DNA from: Desulforudis sp.
GTDB lineage: Bacteria > Bacillota > Desulfotomaculia > Desulfotomaculales > Desulforudaceae
DNA length: 22,193 nt
Reading direction: 5' to 3'
Assembly (NCBI GenBank): GCA_014859075.1
Contig: JACUUW010000011.1
Coordinates: 1-22,193 of the forward strand
In this document: one piece after another, positions 7,358 through 14,884 of the stretch
How the letters are laid out: each line of letters opens with the position of its first letter
Numbering within the stretch: the first letter of the stretch is position 1
Notes under the pieces: generated by a model
What the model saw: only the letters and a program-made list of their open reading frames with translations
The model's database searches: none
What the model was told of the DNA's origin: nothing
Program-made: the position numbers and the translations under genes

Positions 7358-7771
7358 TTGAAATCTTTCACCGAGTATCTCTGGTTCAATACCGACAAAC
7401 GGCGGGACTACCTGAATATCACCAGACAGGTCACGGAGATTGTGGAAAAAAGTGAAATCCGGGAGGGGATGGTACTCGTGTCGGCGATGCACATTACGGC
7501 CGGAGTGTACGTGAACGACGCTGAGGACGGGATCATCCAGGATATCGACGACCTGCTTGAAAGGCTGGCGCCGTTCGGGCCGGACTATCTCCACCACCGA
7601 ACGGGAGAGGACAACGGGGATGCCCACCTGAAGAGCATCCTGGTGCATCACCAGGTGGTCCTGCCAATCACCGGGGGACGCCTTGATCTGGGGCCGTGGC
7701 AACAGGTTTTCTACGCCGAATTCGACGGTCGGCGCAGGAAACGTGTGGTGGTCAAGGTGATGGGCGCTTAA
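7358..7771 (+). CDS. YjbQ / UPF0047 family protein, second paralogue
   Basis: From TTG 7358 the product has 137 residues and opens with a typical family N-terminus, KSFTEYLWFNTDKRRDYLNIT. The signature region is AMHITAGVYVNDAED (His45) where canonical members have HTT/HTS, followed by DAHLKSILVHHQVVLP (His90) and LGPWQQVFYAEFDGRRRKRV. It therefore retains the two conserved His and the C-terminal Glu but has Ile in place of the first Thr. An upstream in-frame TTG (7340) would add MDGGGF with a poorly spaced ribosome site; TTG 7358 with GGGGGCGGG upstream and a family-like N-terminus is better. It differs widely from the paralogue at 1754-2155, indicating old divergence rather than recent duplication. 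It is followed by the metallopeptidase gene after 30 bp, probably in one operon. Confidence 0.9.
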   Translation: MKSFTEYLWFNTDKRRDYLNITRQVTEIVEKSEIREGMVLVSAMHITAGVYVNDAEDGIIQDIDDLLERLAPFGPDYLHHRTGEDNGDAHLKSILVHHQVVLPITGGRLDLGPWQQVFYAEFDGRRRKRVVVKVMGA

Positions 7772-7801
7772 ACGGCGCGCCGGGGTTACGGAGGGGTGAT
7801 C

Positions 7802-8170
7802 ATGCGGCTTTCCCTGGACAAGTTTACCGAACTGGCTGAACAACTGGTCGACGAAATCCCGCCGCGTCTCTGCCGCGACTTGAACGGCGGCTTCGCTGTG
7901 TTGTCCGAGGAAAAGCGGGACGAGGAATTCTTCATTATGGGCGAGTATATCGAGGACGGCTTGTTGGGCAGCTACGTTGTTTTTTATTACGGTTCCTTCG
8001 CGGCCATCCTGGACGGCGAGCCCCGCGAGGCGTGGGAGGCGGAACTGCGCGAAACAGTCTGGCACGAACTCCGGCACCATCTGGAATCCCTGGCCGGGGT
8101 GGACGACCTCAGCCGCGAGGAGATGGAGGAGTTGGCCCGTTTCCGGGAGGGACGGTCGGACCGGAACTAG
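7802..8170 (+). CDS. Zincin-like metallopeptidase family protein
   Basis: The 122-residue product contains WHELRHHLESLAG near residues 79-91. The HExxHH pattern is the zinc-binding/catalytic motif of the small 'metallopeptidase family' (zincin-like, DUF1025-type), and the downstream Glu (HHLE) is a possible third ligand. Family members are minimal zincins of unknown substrate. The N-terminal half is acidic (LVDEIPPRL, then EEFFIMGEYIEDGLLGSYVVFYYGSF), and no signal peptide is seen, so it is cytosolic. ATG 7802 follows GGAGGGG (7790-7796) at good spacing; an in-frame GTG at 7796 overlaps that ribosome site and is less likely. Close spacing to the upstream YjbQ gene suggests co-transcription. 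Confidence 0.85.
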   Translation: MRLSLDKFTELAEQLVDEIPPRLCRDLNGGFAVLSEEKRDEEFFIMGEYIEDGLLGSYVVFYYGSFAAILDGEPREAWEAELRETVWHELRHHLESLAGVDDLSREEMEELARFREGRSDRN

Positions 8171-8256
8171 GTCCCGGGGAAAGTTCAAGGCCGGGTATAC
8201 CGGTGGGCAACACGCAATAAGGATAATTCTTGCCGGCTTGTTGGGGGGGTTGACTG

Positions 8257-9258
8257 GTGAGGGGTCTGGTGAAGCGTATTCTTGTGGGGGTGGCGGTCCT
8301 TCCCCTGTTGGCATGGTGGGGCTGCGGTGCACCGAATAATGAAATACCGGAGGAGACCGGGGACGGCGGGACGGTGGTAGTGACCACCATCTTCCCGCTG
8401 GCCGACATAGGGCACAGTATCGGGGGCGACCGGGTCGACGTCATTAATCTACTGCCCGGGGGGGCCAGCCCCCACACTTTCGAGCCTGCTCCGCGGCAGA
8501 TGCAGCGTATGGCCGGAGCCGAGGTCGTGGTCCAGGTCGGGGCCGGGCTGGACGACTGGGCCGACAAACTCTCCGGAGTGGTACCGGCCGAGGCCGTGAG
8601 GGTGCGCGTGACCGAAGGCATGCACCTGCGGGCCGCCGGTCGTCACGCGGAAGACCGTGAGCACCCGGTTGCACATGGCCACGGGGAAACGGCACCTGAG
8701 GTGGACGGAGAGGCTGTTGCGCATCGTCATTATCAGGGAGATCCGCACGTCTGGCTTGATCCGGTGCTGGTCCGGGACGAGATTGCACCCCGCATTTGTG
8801 CGGCGTTATGCGTCGCCGCCCCGGCCGATGCCGCTTACTTCAAGGCCAATCTGGAGTCGTTTCAGGCTGAACTCGCCCGGTTGGACGAGGAACTGTCCGC
8901 CCTGACTGCGGGGCTGGATAACAAGCATTTCGTCGCTTATCACTCGGCCTGGGGTTACTTTGCCGATCGTTACGGTTTGGTGGAGGTGGCTACCGTGGAG
9001 GATGCCCCGGGCAAGGAACCTTCACCGGCCTGGATTGCGCGGGTGGTTGACTTGGCGCGGCATCACGGAGCGGGGGCTATCTTTGCCGAGCCCCAGTTCA
9101 GCACCAAGGCGGCCGAAGTGATTGCGGATGAGTACGGGGCCCGGGTGCTGATCCTGGATCCCCTGGGCGGCGAAGACCTCCCCGGCCGCGACAGCTACCT
9201 CGGTTTGATGCGTTACAACGCCCGCGTTCTGGCGGAAGGCCTGGGCACGGGAAATTAG
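8257..9258 (+). CDS. Metal (zinc-type) ABC transporter substrate-binding lipoprotein, ZnuA/TroA family
   Basis: The 333-residue product is a cluster A-I solute-binding protein. The N-terminus has basic residues, a hydrophobic stretch and Cys23 (WWGC), a slightly unusual lipobox. The mature part opens with VVVTTIFPLADI. Predicted metal ligands are His73 (GGASPHTFEP), His164 (GDPHVWLDP), His229 (FVAYHSAWGYFA) and Asp301 (ILDPLGG). A His-rich flexible loop (about 122-160, with HGHGE and AHRHYQ) is typical of zinc-binding ZnuA proteins rather than manganese ones. It would sit on the outer face of the membrane and hand metal to an ABC permease. No permease, ATPase or Zur gene is adjacent, so its partners are elsewhere. 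GTG 8257 follows a G-rich stretch (8243-8249). Confidence 0.93.
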   Translation: MRGLVKRILVGVAVLPLLAWWGCGAPNNEIPEETGDGGTVVVTTIFPLADIGHSIGGDRVDVINLLPGGASPHTFEPAPRQMQRMAGAEVVVQVGAGLDDWADKLSGVVPAEAVRVRVTEGMHLRAAGRHAEDREHPVAHGHGETAPEVDGEAVAHRHYQGDPHVWLDPVLVRDEIAPRICAALCVAAPADAAYFKANLESFQAELARLDEELSALTAGLDNKHFVAYHSAWGYFADRYGLVEVATVEDAPGKEPSPAWIARVVDLARHHGAGAIFAEPQFSTKAAEVIADEYGARVLILDPLGGEDLPGRDSYLGLMRYNARVLAEGLGTGN

Positions 9259-9276
9259 GGTTACGGGGGAGAGGGC

Positions 9277-10224
9277 ATGTCCAAGCAGAAATTCGTGGCC
9301 GACCTCAGGGAAGGGGAAACGGTTCTCACCCTGTTTCAGGTACGGCGCAAACAGTTACTGAACTTCAAGAATAAGCCGGGGGTCTTCCTCGGCCTTTCCC
9401 TGGGTGACCGAACCGGGGAGTTGGCCGCCCGGGTCTGGGAAGACGGGGAACAGCTGGCCGCGAGCGTCAAGGTTGGTGATTTTGTACGGGTGGAGGGCGA
9501 GGTGACTTCCTTTCAAGGTAGACTACAGTTGAACGTCCGCCAGCTGCACGTGGTGGCGGACCACGAACTGGAACTCGGAGACTTCCTGCCGGTCACCCCG
9601 CGGGACCGGCAGCAGATGCTGGATGACCTTCAGGCGGCCGTGGCGGCGGTGGCCGAGCCGCACTGTCGCGCCCTATTGGAACGTTTCTTTGCGTCGTCGG
9701 CGTTCCGGGAGGATTTTTGCAGCGCCCCGGCGGGAAAGAGGAACCACCAGCCCTATGTAGGCGGGTTGCTGGAACACACCCTCGGGGTGGTCCGGACGGC
9801 CCGGGCGGTTGCGGCTGCCTACCCGGGCGTCGACACAGATCTGTTGGTAACCGGTGCGATCCTGCACGATGTCGGCAAGGTGCGGGAGTACACTTTCGAA
9901 CGGTGCATCGACTACTCGGACGACGGTCGCCTGCTGGGTCATATCATCATCGGTACCGAAATGGTAAGTCGGGAGATCGAAGCCATTCCCGGCTTTCCCC
10001 CCGTGTTGCGGGCAAAAATCTTGCACATGCTGGTCAGCCACCACGGCTACTACGAGTGGCAGTCTCCCAAACGGCCTAAGTTCCTGGAAGCCTGTATCCT
10101 GCACCACCTGGACATGCTGGATGGTGAGATTGACAAAATCAACCGGGCGGTCGCCGCGACTCCCGAAGGGGATGATTGGTCTCCCTGGATGCCGGAACTT
10201 GGCAGGCCTGTTTTTAATAAATAA
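9277..10224 (+). CDS. yhaM: 3'-5' exoribonuclease YhaM family (OB-fold + HD domain)
   Basis: The 315-residue length and domain order match YhaM. An N-terminal OB-fold nucleic-acid-binding domain (about 12-95) has FLGLSLGDRTGELAARVW and VGDFVRVEGEVTSFQGRLQL. It is followed by an HD-type phosphohydrolase domain with GGLLEHTLGVV (His167), LVTGAILHDVGK (His197-Asp198), GHIIIGTEMV, LVSHHGYYEW and HHLDMLDGEID. YhaM is a cytosolic Mn-dependent exonuclease that degrades RNA and some DNA from the 3' end. Start ATG 9277 follows GGGGGAGAGGG. It is only 18 bp after the ZnuA-like gene, so co-transcription is likely though no functional link is evident. The gene ends just before the uppP promoter. Confidence 0.93.
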   Translation: MSKQKFVADLREGETVLTLFQVRRKQLLNFKNKPGVFLGLSLGDRTGELAARVWEDGEQLAASVKVGDFVRVEGEVTSFQGRLQLNVRQLHVVADHELELGDFLPVTPRDRQQMLDDLQAAVAAVAEPHCRALLERFFASSAFREDFCSAPAGKRNHQPYVGGLLEHTLGVVRTARAVAAAYPGVDTDLLVTGAILHDVGKVREYTFERCIDYSDDGRLLGHIIIGTEMVSREIEAIPGFPPVLRAKILHMLVSHHGYYEWQSPKRPKFLEACILHHLDMLDGEIDKINRAVAATPEGDDWSPWMPELGRPVFNK

Positions 10225-10226
10225 CC

Positions 10227-10256
10227 TTACCGTATGGCTGAAACCAGTGCTATAAT
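10227..10256 (+). promoter_or_regulatory. Sigma-A-type extended -10 promoter for uppP
   Basis: A perfect extended -10 (TGC then TATAAT, 10251-10256) lies 38 bp before the uppP start. The -35 is weak (TTACCG, 10227-10232, 18-bp spacer), as is common with extended -10 promoters. Confidence 0.6.
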
Positions 10257-10293
10257 ACCATCGTGTGCATTTTGGAACGGGGGATTTGAGCGT

Positions 10294-11082
10294 TTGAATC
10301 TTTTTGAGGGCATTTTCATGGGAATCGTTCAGGGGCTCACCGAGTTCCTGCCGGTTTCCAGTTCGGCGCACCTTGTACTTGTACCCTGGCTGTTCGGGTT
10401 TGAAACGCCGGGTCTGGTCTTCGACGTGGCCCTGCACGTGGGAACCCTGCTGGCGGTGGTCGCCTATTTCTGGCGTGAATGGCTGCAGCTGATACAGGCG
10501 GGCAGCCGCGGTTGGGGCACCAGTGAGGGGAAACTGTTCTGGTTTCTGGTGCTGGCGACCATTCCCGGCGCCGTGGTCGGCTGGTTCCTGGAGGATATCG
10601 TGGAGACCACCCTGCGGGCGCCCTTGCTGATCGGCTTGCTGCTGATCGTGATGGGCCTTGTGCTCTACGCGGCGGACCGCTACGGCGCCCTGGTCGTCAA
10701 GCGGCTGCTCGACATCCGTTTTGCCGACGCCATGGTGATCGGTTTCTCCCAGGCGCTCGCCATTATGCCCGGGGTGTCCCGTTCGGGGATCACCATGGCA
10801 GCGGCCCGCGCCCGGGGCCTGGAGCGGGGCACGGCAGCCCGGTTTTCCTTCCTGCTGTCCACCCCCATCATCTTCGGAGCCGGTCTGATGCAGTTGATCA
10901 AAATGAATCCGGCGGACTTCAGTCTATCCTTCGCGGTCGGTGTGTTCACCTCCGCCGCCGTCGGTTTTCTGGCCATCAAGTTCCTGATTGCCTGGGTGTC
11001 CACCCGCAATTTTAACGTCTTTGTAGCTTATCGCATCATTCTGGGTCTGACGGTCATCGGCATCTCCCTGTACGGTGGATGA
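10294..11082 (+). CDS. uppP: Undecaprenyl-diphosphate phosphatase UppP (BacA)
   Basis: The product from TTG 10294 has 262 residues, usual for UppP/BacA. Both catalytic motifs are present: FMGIVQGLTEFLPVSSSAHL near the N-terminus (Glu17 and the Ser cluster) and MPGVSRSGITMA near residue 170 with the essential Arg. About eight membrane segments can be seen. The enzyme dephosphorylates undecaprenyl diphosphate to recycle the lipid carrier for peptidoglycan and other envelope polymers, and confers tolerance to bacitracin. TTG 10294 is preceded by GAACGGGGGA at nine bases, and the MNLFEGIFMG N-terminus is typical; the frame is open upstream to 10234, but that part overlaps the promoter. It converges on the bfn gene, with a shared hairpin. 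Confidence 0.95.
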   Translation: MNLFEGIFMGIVQGLTEFLPVSSSAHLVLVPWLFGFETPGLVFDVALHVGTLLAVVAYFWREWLQLIQAGSRGWGTSEGKLFWFLVLATIPGAVVGWFLEDIVETTLRAPLLIGLLLIVMGLVLYAADRYGALVVKRLLDIRFADAMVIGFSQALAIMPGVSRSGITMAAARARGLERGTAARFSFLLSTPIIFGAGLMQLIKMNPADFSLSFAVGVFTSAAVGFLAIKFLIAWVSTRNFNVFVAYRIILGLTVIGISLYGG

Positions 11083-11113
11083 AAAACGGGGCGGCCTTGG
11101 AGAAGGCCGCCCC
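11082..11113 (-). terminator. Intrinsic terminator of the bifunctional nuclease gene
   Basis: An 11-bp perfect stem (GGGGCGGCCTT 11088-11098 with AAGGCCGCCCC 11103-11113, loop GGAG) lies between two convergent genes. Read on the minus strand it is followed by a T-run (complement of AAAAA, 11082-11086). On the plus strand no T-run follows, so it serves uppP less well. Confidence 0.85.
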
Positions 11114-11117
11114 CCGC

Positions 11118-11594
11118 TTAGTGTAAGGACTTCTTAATCGTCTTCTGATGATCCTCGAGAATCTGCCGCAGGGCTTCCTGGCGTTCTTCGTTGAACAGTT
11201 CTTCCACGGCCAGCGTGTAGTCGGCCACTTTCTGAGTGATGAATATCGGGGCCACACTTCGCAGCGCCAAGGCCACGGCGTCGCTGGGGCGGGCGTCCAG
11301 GATGGACTCACAGTCCTTTTTCAGAACGTGGAGTTGGGCGTAGTAAGTGCCGTCGTGTACATCGTTGATAACCACCTTGGTGATCGCCCCTCCGAATTCG
11401 TCGCACATGGTTTTCAGCAAATCGTGAGTAAGCGGACGGGGGGCTGAACCCCCCTCCAGGGCCAAGGCGATGGCGTGCGCTTCGAACTGGCCGATCCAGA
11501 TGGGCAGGGCCTTGACCTCGGCCTCGTCAACCAGCAGGAGCACGGGGTTCATCGAGAGGTCGAACGCGATTTCCTTTACCTTTACCGGGATCAC
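11118..11594 (-). CDS. Bifunctional nuclease family protein (DUF151)
   Basis: The product from GTG 11594 has 158 residues. It carries the DUF151/bifunctional nuclease signatures PIWIGQFEAHAIALAL (31-46), RPLTHDLL (53-60) and DARPSDAVALAL (100-111), followed by a helical acidic/basic tail. Family members have been described as nucleases acting on DNA and RNA, and they are widespread in thermophilic and Gram-positive bacteria; the in vivo role is unclear. The frame extends upstream to 11687, but GTG 11594, preceded by GGGGAGGTGAG and giving the normal N-terminus IPVKVKEIAFD, is clearly right. It diverges from ftsK; a good promoter lies at 11743-11715, leaving a leader of over 100 nt. It ends at a strong terminator. 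Confidence 0.9.
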   Translation of the reverse strand: MIPVKVKEIAFDLSMNPVLLLVDEAEVKALPIWIGQFEAHAIALALEGGSAPRPLTHDLLKTMCDEFGGAITKVVINDVHDGTYYAQLHVLKKDCESILDARPSDAVALALRSVAPIFITQKVADYTLAVEELFNEERQEALRQILEDHQKTIKKSLH

Positions 11595-11714
11595 AATCTC
11601 ACCTCCCCAGTAGTTGAACGCACGGCCACGGGCGTACGGGAATAAATACTGGATGCTTGCAGGAATTAAATCGTATTGCCTATGCATGTTCTATTGCATG
11701 ATGAGTCTGGTAGT

Positions 11715-11743
11715 ATTATATCAGGCCGCCGGATCCCAGACAA
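11715..11743 (-). promoter_or_regulatory. Sigma-A-type promoter for the bifunctional nuclease gene
   Basis: On the minus strand TTGTCT (11743-11738), a 17-bp spacer and a perfect TATAAT (11720-11715) precede the gene. Transcription should start near 11708, giving a leader of about 115 nt before the GTG. Confidence 0.6.
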
Positions 11744-11797
11744 CGGAAAGGATTTTTCAAGTATTTGCCGAAGTATCCAGTAACGAGGTGTTAAATA

Positions 11798-13996
11798 GTG
11801 GGACTTTACGGGCAGCTTAAACGAGAGGTGCGCTACGAAGTCCTCGGCTTGGTACTGGCCGCCGTGGCCGTGTTGACGATGCTGAGTCTGTACAGCTCTT
11901 CGGTTGGCGCTGTGGGCAACCTGGTGGGTCGCGGCTGCAAGATCTTGGCCGGGCATGGAGCTTTCTTGCTCCCGGTATTGGCCGGCTACTGGGGTTTCAA
12001 GCTGCTCCGGGAACGCAATCCGGCGAAATACCCTGGGAAGATTTACGGAAGCCTGGTGGGGCTGCTGGTTTTTGTGACCACTCTACACCTGGCGCTGGTC
12101 GTTTCCAACTATCCCGACGGCAGTTTCCGGACCGTGGTCGGTGCCGGCCTGGAGGGTGAAGGGGGCGGCGCGGTCGGCGGCTTCGTGAGTTGGTTGTTGT
12201 TCAAGTGCTTCGGCATGATCGGAAGCGGGATTGTCCTCGTGGCGTCCGGCATGGCCGCCATGACCCTGTTTACCGAACTGCCCGTTTCGGCGATCGGCAG
12301 GCAACTGGGGTTCAAAATGTTCGGCGGGGCCCGCGGCGGTTGGAACAAACTGCAGAACTTCATTTTTGTGGAGGACCAGACGCCGGTCAGGGCTGAGCCT
12401 GTCATCCTGGACCACACGGCGGAGAAAACAGATCCGGAGGCGGGTACGCCGCGCGGTGAGACCAGGGACCGGACCAAAGCGAAGCGCAGCATTCCTTCCC
12501 GGGATGAACCGGTAAGTCTGGGTCAGCAGGTCTGGTTGCCCGAATCATCCTCTTGCCACACCCCGCCGGTGGACATCCTGTCTTGGCCCCGGACAAGGGG
12601 GGGCGCCCGCAAAGCCGACGACCTCTCGGTAAACGTCCGCATCCTGGAGGAAACCCTGGACAGTTTCGGGGTGAAGGCGAAAGTGCTCCAGGTATCGCGG
12701 GGTCCCTCCATAACCCGCTACGAAATCCAGCCGGCGGCGGGCGTCAAGGTCAGTCGTATTGTCAGCCTGGCCGACGACATATCCCTGGCCATGGCTTCAC
12801 CCGGAGTGCGGATCGAGGCCCCGATTCCCGGTAAGGCGGCGGTGGGAATCGAGGTGCCTAACAAGGAAATCGCCCTGGTACCCCTGCGGGATCTGCTGGA
12901 GTCAAAGGAGTACAAACAGTCGACCTCCCGGTTGACGTTGGCCCTCGGCAAAGACATCGCCGGCAGTCCGGTGATCGCCGACCTGGCGCTGATGCCGCAT
13001 CTGCTGATTGCCGGGGCCACCGGATCGGGCAAAAGCGTGTGTCTCAACACCGTTATCAACAGCCTGCTGTTCAAGAGCGGACCGGAAGACGTAAAGCTTT
13101 TACTGATCGACCCCAAGATGGTTGAGTTGACCAACTACAACGGCATTCCGCACCTGTTGTCGCCGGTGGTGACGAGTCCCAAGAAAGCGGCCATCTCCCT
13201 GAAGTGGCTGGTGCGCGAGATGGAAAGGCGGTACGAATTGTTTGCGGCGGCCGGAGTGAGGGATATCGGGCGGTACAACAGCGTGGTCGGGACGGGTGGT
13301 TCGGAAGAGGAGCGGGCCCACCTACCGTTGATCGTGGTGATTATCGACGAACTAGCCGATTTGATGATGGTCGCGCCCGGCGATGTGGAGGATTCCATTG
13401 TACGGCTGGCCCAAATGGCCCGGGCGGCCGGCATCCACTTGGTGGTGGCCACTCAGCGTCCGTCGGTGGACGTGATCACGGGGCTGATCAAGGCCAATAT
13501 CCTGTCCCGGATTTCCTTTGCGGTCTCGTCGCAGATCGATTCCCGCACCATCCTCGACATCGGCGGCGCCGAAAAACTTTTGGGCCGCGGCGACATGCTG
13601 TACCTGGCCGCGGGCAGTTCGAAGCCGATTCGGGTTCAGGGCGCCTTTCTTTCGGACAAGGATGTGGAAACGGTCGTCGGCTTTCTGAAGAAGCAGGCTA
13701 TGCCGGAATATGAAGAGGAAATCTTCAACGGTGGGTATGAGGACGATGAATCGGGCAGCGAAGATGAATTGTTCCCCCGGGCCGTAGAGATCATTGTCCT
13801 TACCGGACATGCATCCATCTCGCTGTTGCAGCGGCGCCTGCACATCGGGTACGCCCGTGCCGCGCGCCTGATCGACAACATGGAAAGGAAAGGTATCGTG
13901 GGTGGATTCGAGGGGAGCAAGCCAAGGACTGTATTGATGAGCGTTGAGCAGTATCAGCAGCACTTCGGGCAAGGCGAGAGAATTGACCGAAAATAA
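11798..13996 (+). CDS. ftsK: DNA translocase FtsK/SpoIIIE
   Basis: The 732-residue protein has the full FtsK/SpoIIIE layout. An N-terminal membrane domain (about 15-155) holds roughly four segments. A variable linker (195-265) is followed by an alpha/beta motor with LIAGATGSGKSVCLN (Walker A at 405-413), LLIDPKMVELTNYNGIPHLL, the Walker B region VVIIDELADLMM and RMARAAGIHLVVATQRPSVDVITG-type motifs. The C-terminal winged-helix gamma domain (about 665-725) contains GHASISLLQRRL and GYARAARLIDNM. It pumps DNA across division or sporulation septa, reading polar sequence motifs. Start is GTG 11798 with GAGGTG at 11785-11790. In this group one protein may serve both FtsK and SpoIIIE roles. Confidence 0.96.
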   Translation: MGLYGQLKREVRYEVLGLVLAAVAVLTMLSLYSSSVGAVGNLVGRGCKILAGHGAFLLPVLAGYWGFKLLRERNPAKYPGKIYGSLVGLLVFVTTLHLALVVSNYPDGSFRTVVGAGLEGEGGGAVGGFVSWLLFKCFGMIGSGIVLVASGMAAMTLFTELPVSAIGRQLGFKMFGGARGGWNKLQNFIFVEDQTPVRAEPVILDHTAEKTDPEAGTPRGETRDRTKAKRSIPSRDEPVSLGQQVWLPESSSCHTPPVDILSWPRTRGGARKADDLSVNVRILEETLDSFGVKAKVLQVSRGPSITRYEIQPAAGVKVSRIVSLADDISLAMASPGVRIEAPIPGKAAVGIEVPNKEIALVPLRDLLESKEYKQSTSRLTLALGKDIAGSPVIADLALMPHLLIAGATGSGKSVCLNTVINSLLFKSGPEDVKLLLIDPKMVELTNYNGIPHLLSPVVTSPKKAAISLKWLVREMERRYELFAAAGVRDIGRYNSVVGTGGSEEERAHLPLIVVIIDELADLMMVAPGDVEDSIVRLAQMARAAGIHLVVATQRPSVDVITGLIKANILSRISFAVSSQIDSRTILDIGGAEKLLGRGDMLYLAAGSSKPIRVQGAFLSDKDVETVVGFLKKQAMPEYEEEIFNGGYEDDESGSEDELFPRAVEIIVLTGHASISLLQRRLHIGYARAARLIDNMERKGIVGGFEGSKPRTVLMSVEQYQQHFGQGERIDRK

Positions 13997-14011
13997 CTGC
14001 CGTGCTACAGT
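13983..14011 (+). promoter_or_regulatory. Sigma-A-type promoter for rodZ-rimO
   Basis: TTGACC (13983-13988), a 17-bp spacer and TACAGT (14006-14011) overlap the end of ftsK. The start would be near 14018, leaving a leader of about 138 nt. That leader contains a strong but apparently unused ribosome site, AGGAGG at 14037-14042. Confidence 0.45.
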
Positions 14012-14155
14012 TATAGAAAATTCAGTCTTTTATTTTAGGAGGCAATTCCACAGCCGTGGACTCGGTAATCAATGATTCAATTTGCCTGGCGTCGTAAACA
14101 ATAGGGGTAACATCAACGTGCAGCCAACTCCGGAATCCCACAAGGAGGTGAGTTG

Positions 14156-14884
14156 ATGCCCCTGGGGGAAGTCCTGAAAAAAGCGAGGGAAGCCAAGGAC
14201 CTTTCGCTGGATGCGGTTGAAGAGGAGACCAAAATCCGGAAAAAGTACCTGGTCGCCCTTGAGAACAATGAATATGAGATCTTGCCCGGGCGTGTTTATG
14301 TCAAGGCTTTTTTACGCACCTATTCCCGGTTTCTCGGTCTTGATGCTGACGCCATGATGGTCGAATTTTACAGAGAATACCCTCCGGAAAACAGGGAAAC
14401 GGCTGAAAACCGGCCCACCACGCCGGTGAACGGCGGGGGAAGGCCCCGTTATACAGGTTTTCTGCTGGTCGCCGGAGTAATCATCGCCTTGGTGGCTTTC
14501 AATTCGTTGTACGGTTCCCTTCGGGGTGCGGATCAGGCGCCGACCGTGCCGCCCAGGACGGGCATCGAGGATACCCAGGATGCGCTTCCCGGCATTCCGG
14601 AACCGGAACCTCCCCAGGGGGATGAACCCGCGCCGCCGGAGGGCCTCGACCTGGTACTGCGGGTTACCGGCAGTGCCTGTTGGATGCGGGTCGTGGTTGA
14701 CGGTGAAGAGGCTTTCCAGGGTACGGTGCGGGCCGGGGAATCGCGCAGGTTCCAGGGCCAGGACCGAATTGCCTTGAGATTGGGCAATCCGGGGGTGGTG
14801 GAGGTGGAGTTGAACGGAGAAAACCTGGGTCCCCTGGCACAGGGGGGCGTGCCCATCAACCATGAATTCACCGTCGAAGAGTAA
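14156..14884 (+). CDS. rodZ: RodZ-like cytoskeletal protein (HTH + TM + DUF4115)
   Basis: The 242-residue protein shows the RodZ plan. A cytosolic helix-turn-helix domain (about 3-75) has LKKAREAKDLSLDAVEEETKI and YLVALENNEYEILPGRVYVKAF. It is followed by a polar linker, one membrane segment (about 100-121), a Pro/Glu-rich external linker (127-158) and a C-terminal beta-rich DUF4115 domain (160-240). RodZ links MreB to the membrane and supports rod shape; the Bacillus homologue is YmfM. ATG 14156 is preceded by AAGGAGG (14142-14148) at seven bases; the adjacent TTG 14153 is less likely. Its 3' end overlaps rimO by 23 bp, implying translational coupling. Confidence 0.92.
   Translation: MPLGEVLKKAREAKDLSLDAVEEETKIRKKYLVALENNEYEILPGRVYVKAFLRTYSRFLGLDADAMMVEFYREYPPENRETAENRPTTPVNGGGRPRYTGFLLVAGVIIALVAFNSLYGSLRGADQAPTVPPRTGIEDTQDALPGIPEPEPPQGDEPAPPEGLDLVLRVTGSACWMRVVVDGEEAFQGTVRAGESRRFQGQDRIALRLGNPGVVEVELNGENLGPLAQGGVPINHEFTVEE

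Noticed and set aside
7286..8332. Minus-strand open frame of 348 codons
   Set aside because: It lies opposite the YjbQ paralogue and the metallopeptidase, both with clear family motifs and ribosome sites; the antisense product has no recognisable features.
10208..10219. CAGGCCTG followed by TTTTT at the end of yhaM as a terminator
   Set aside because: The palindrome has no loop and would form only two or three pairs; the T-run is also part of the yhaM coding sequence.
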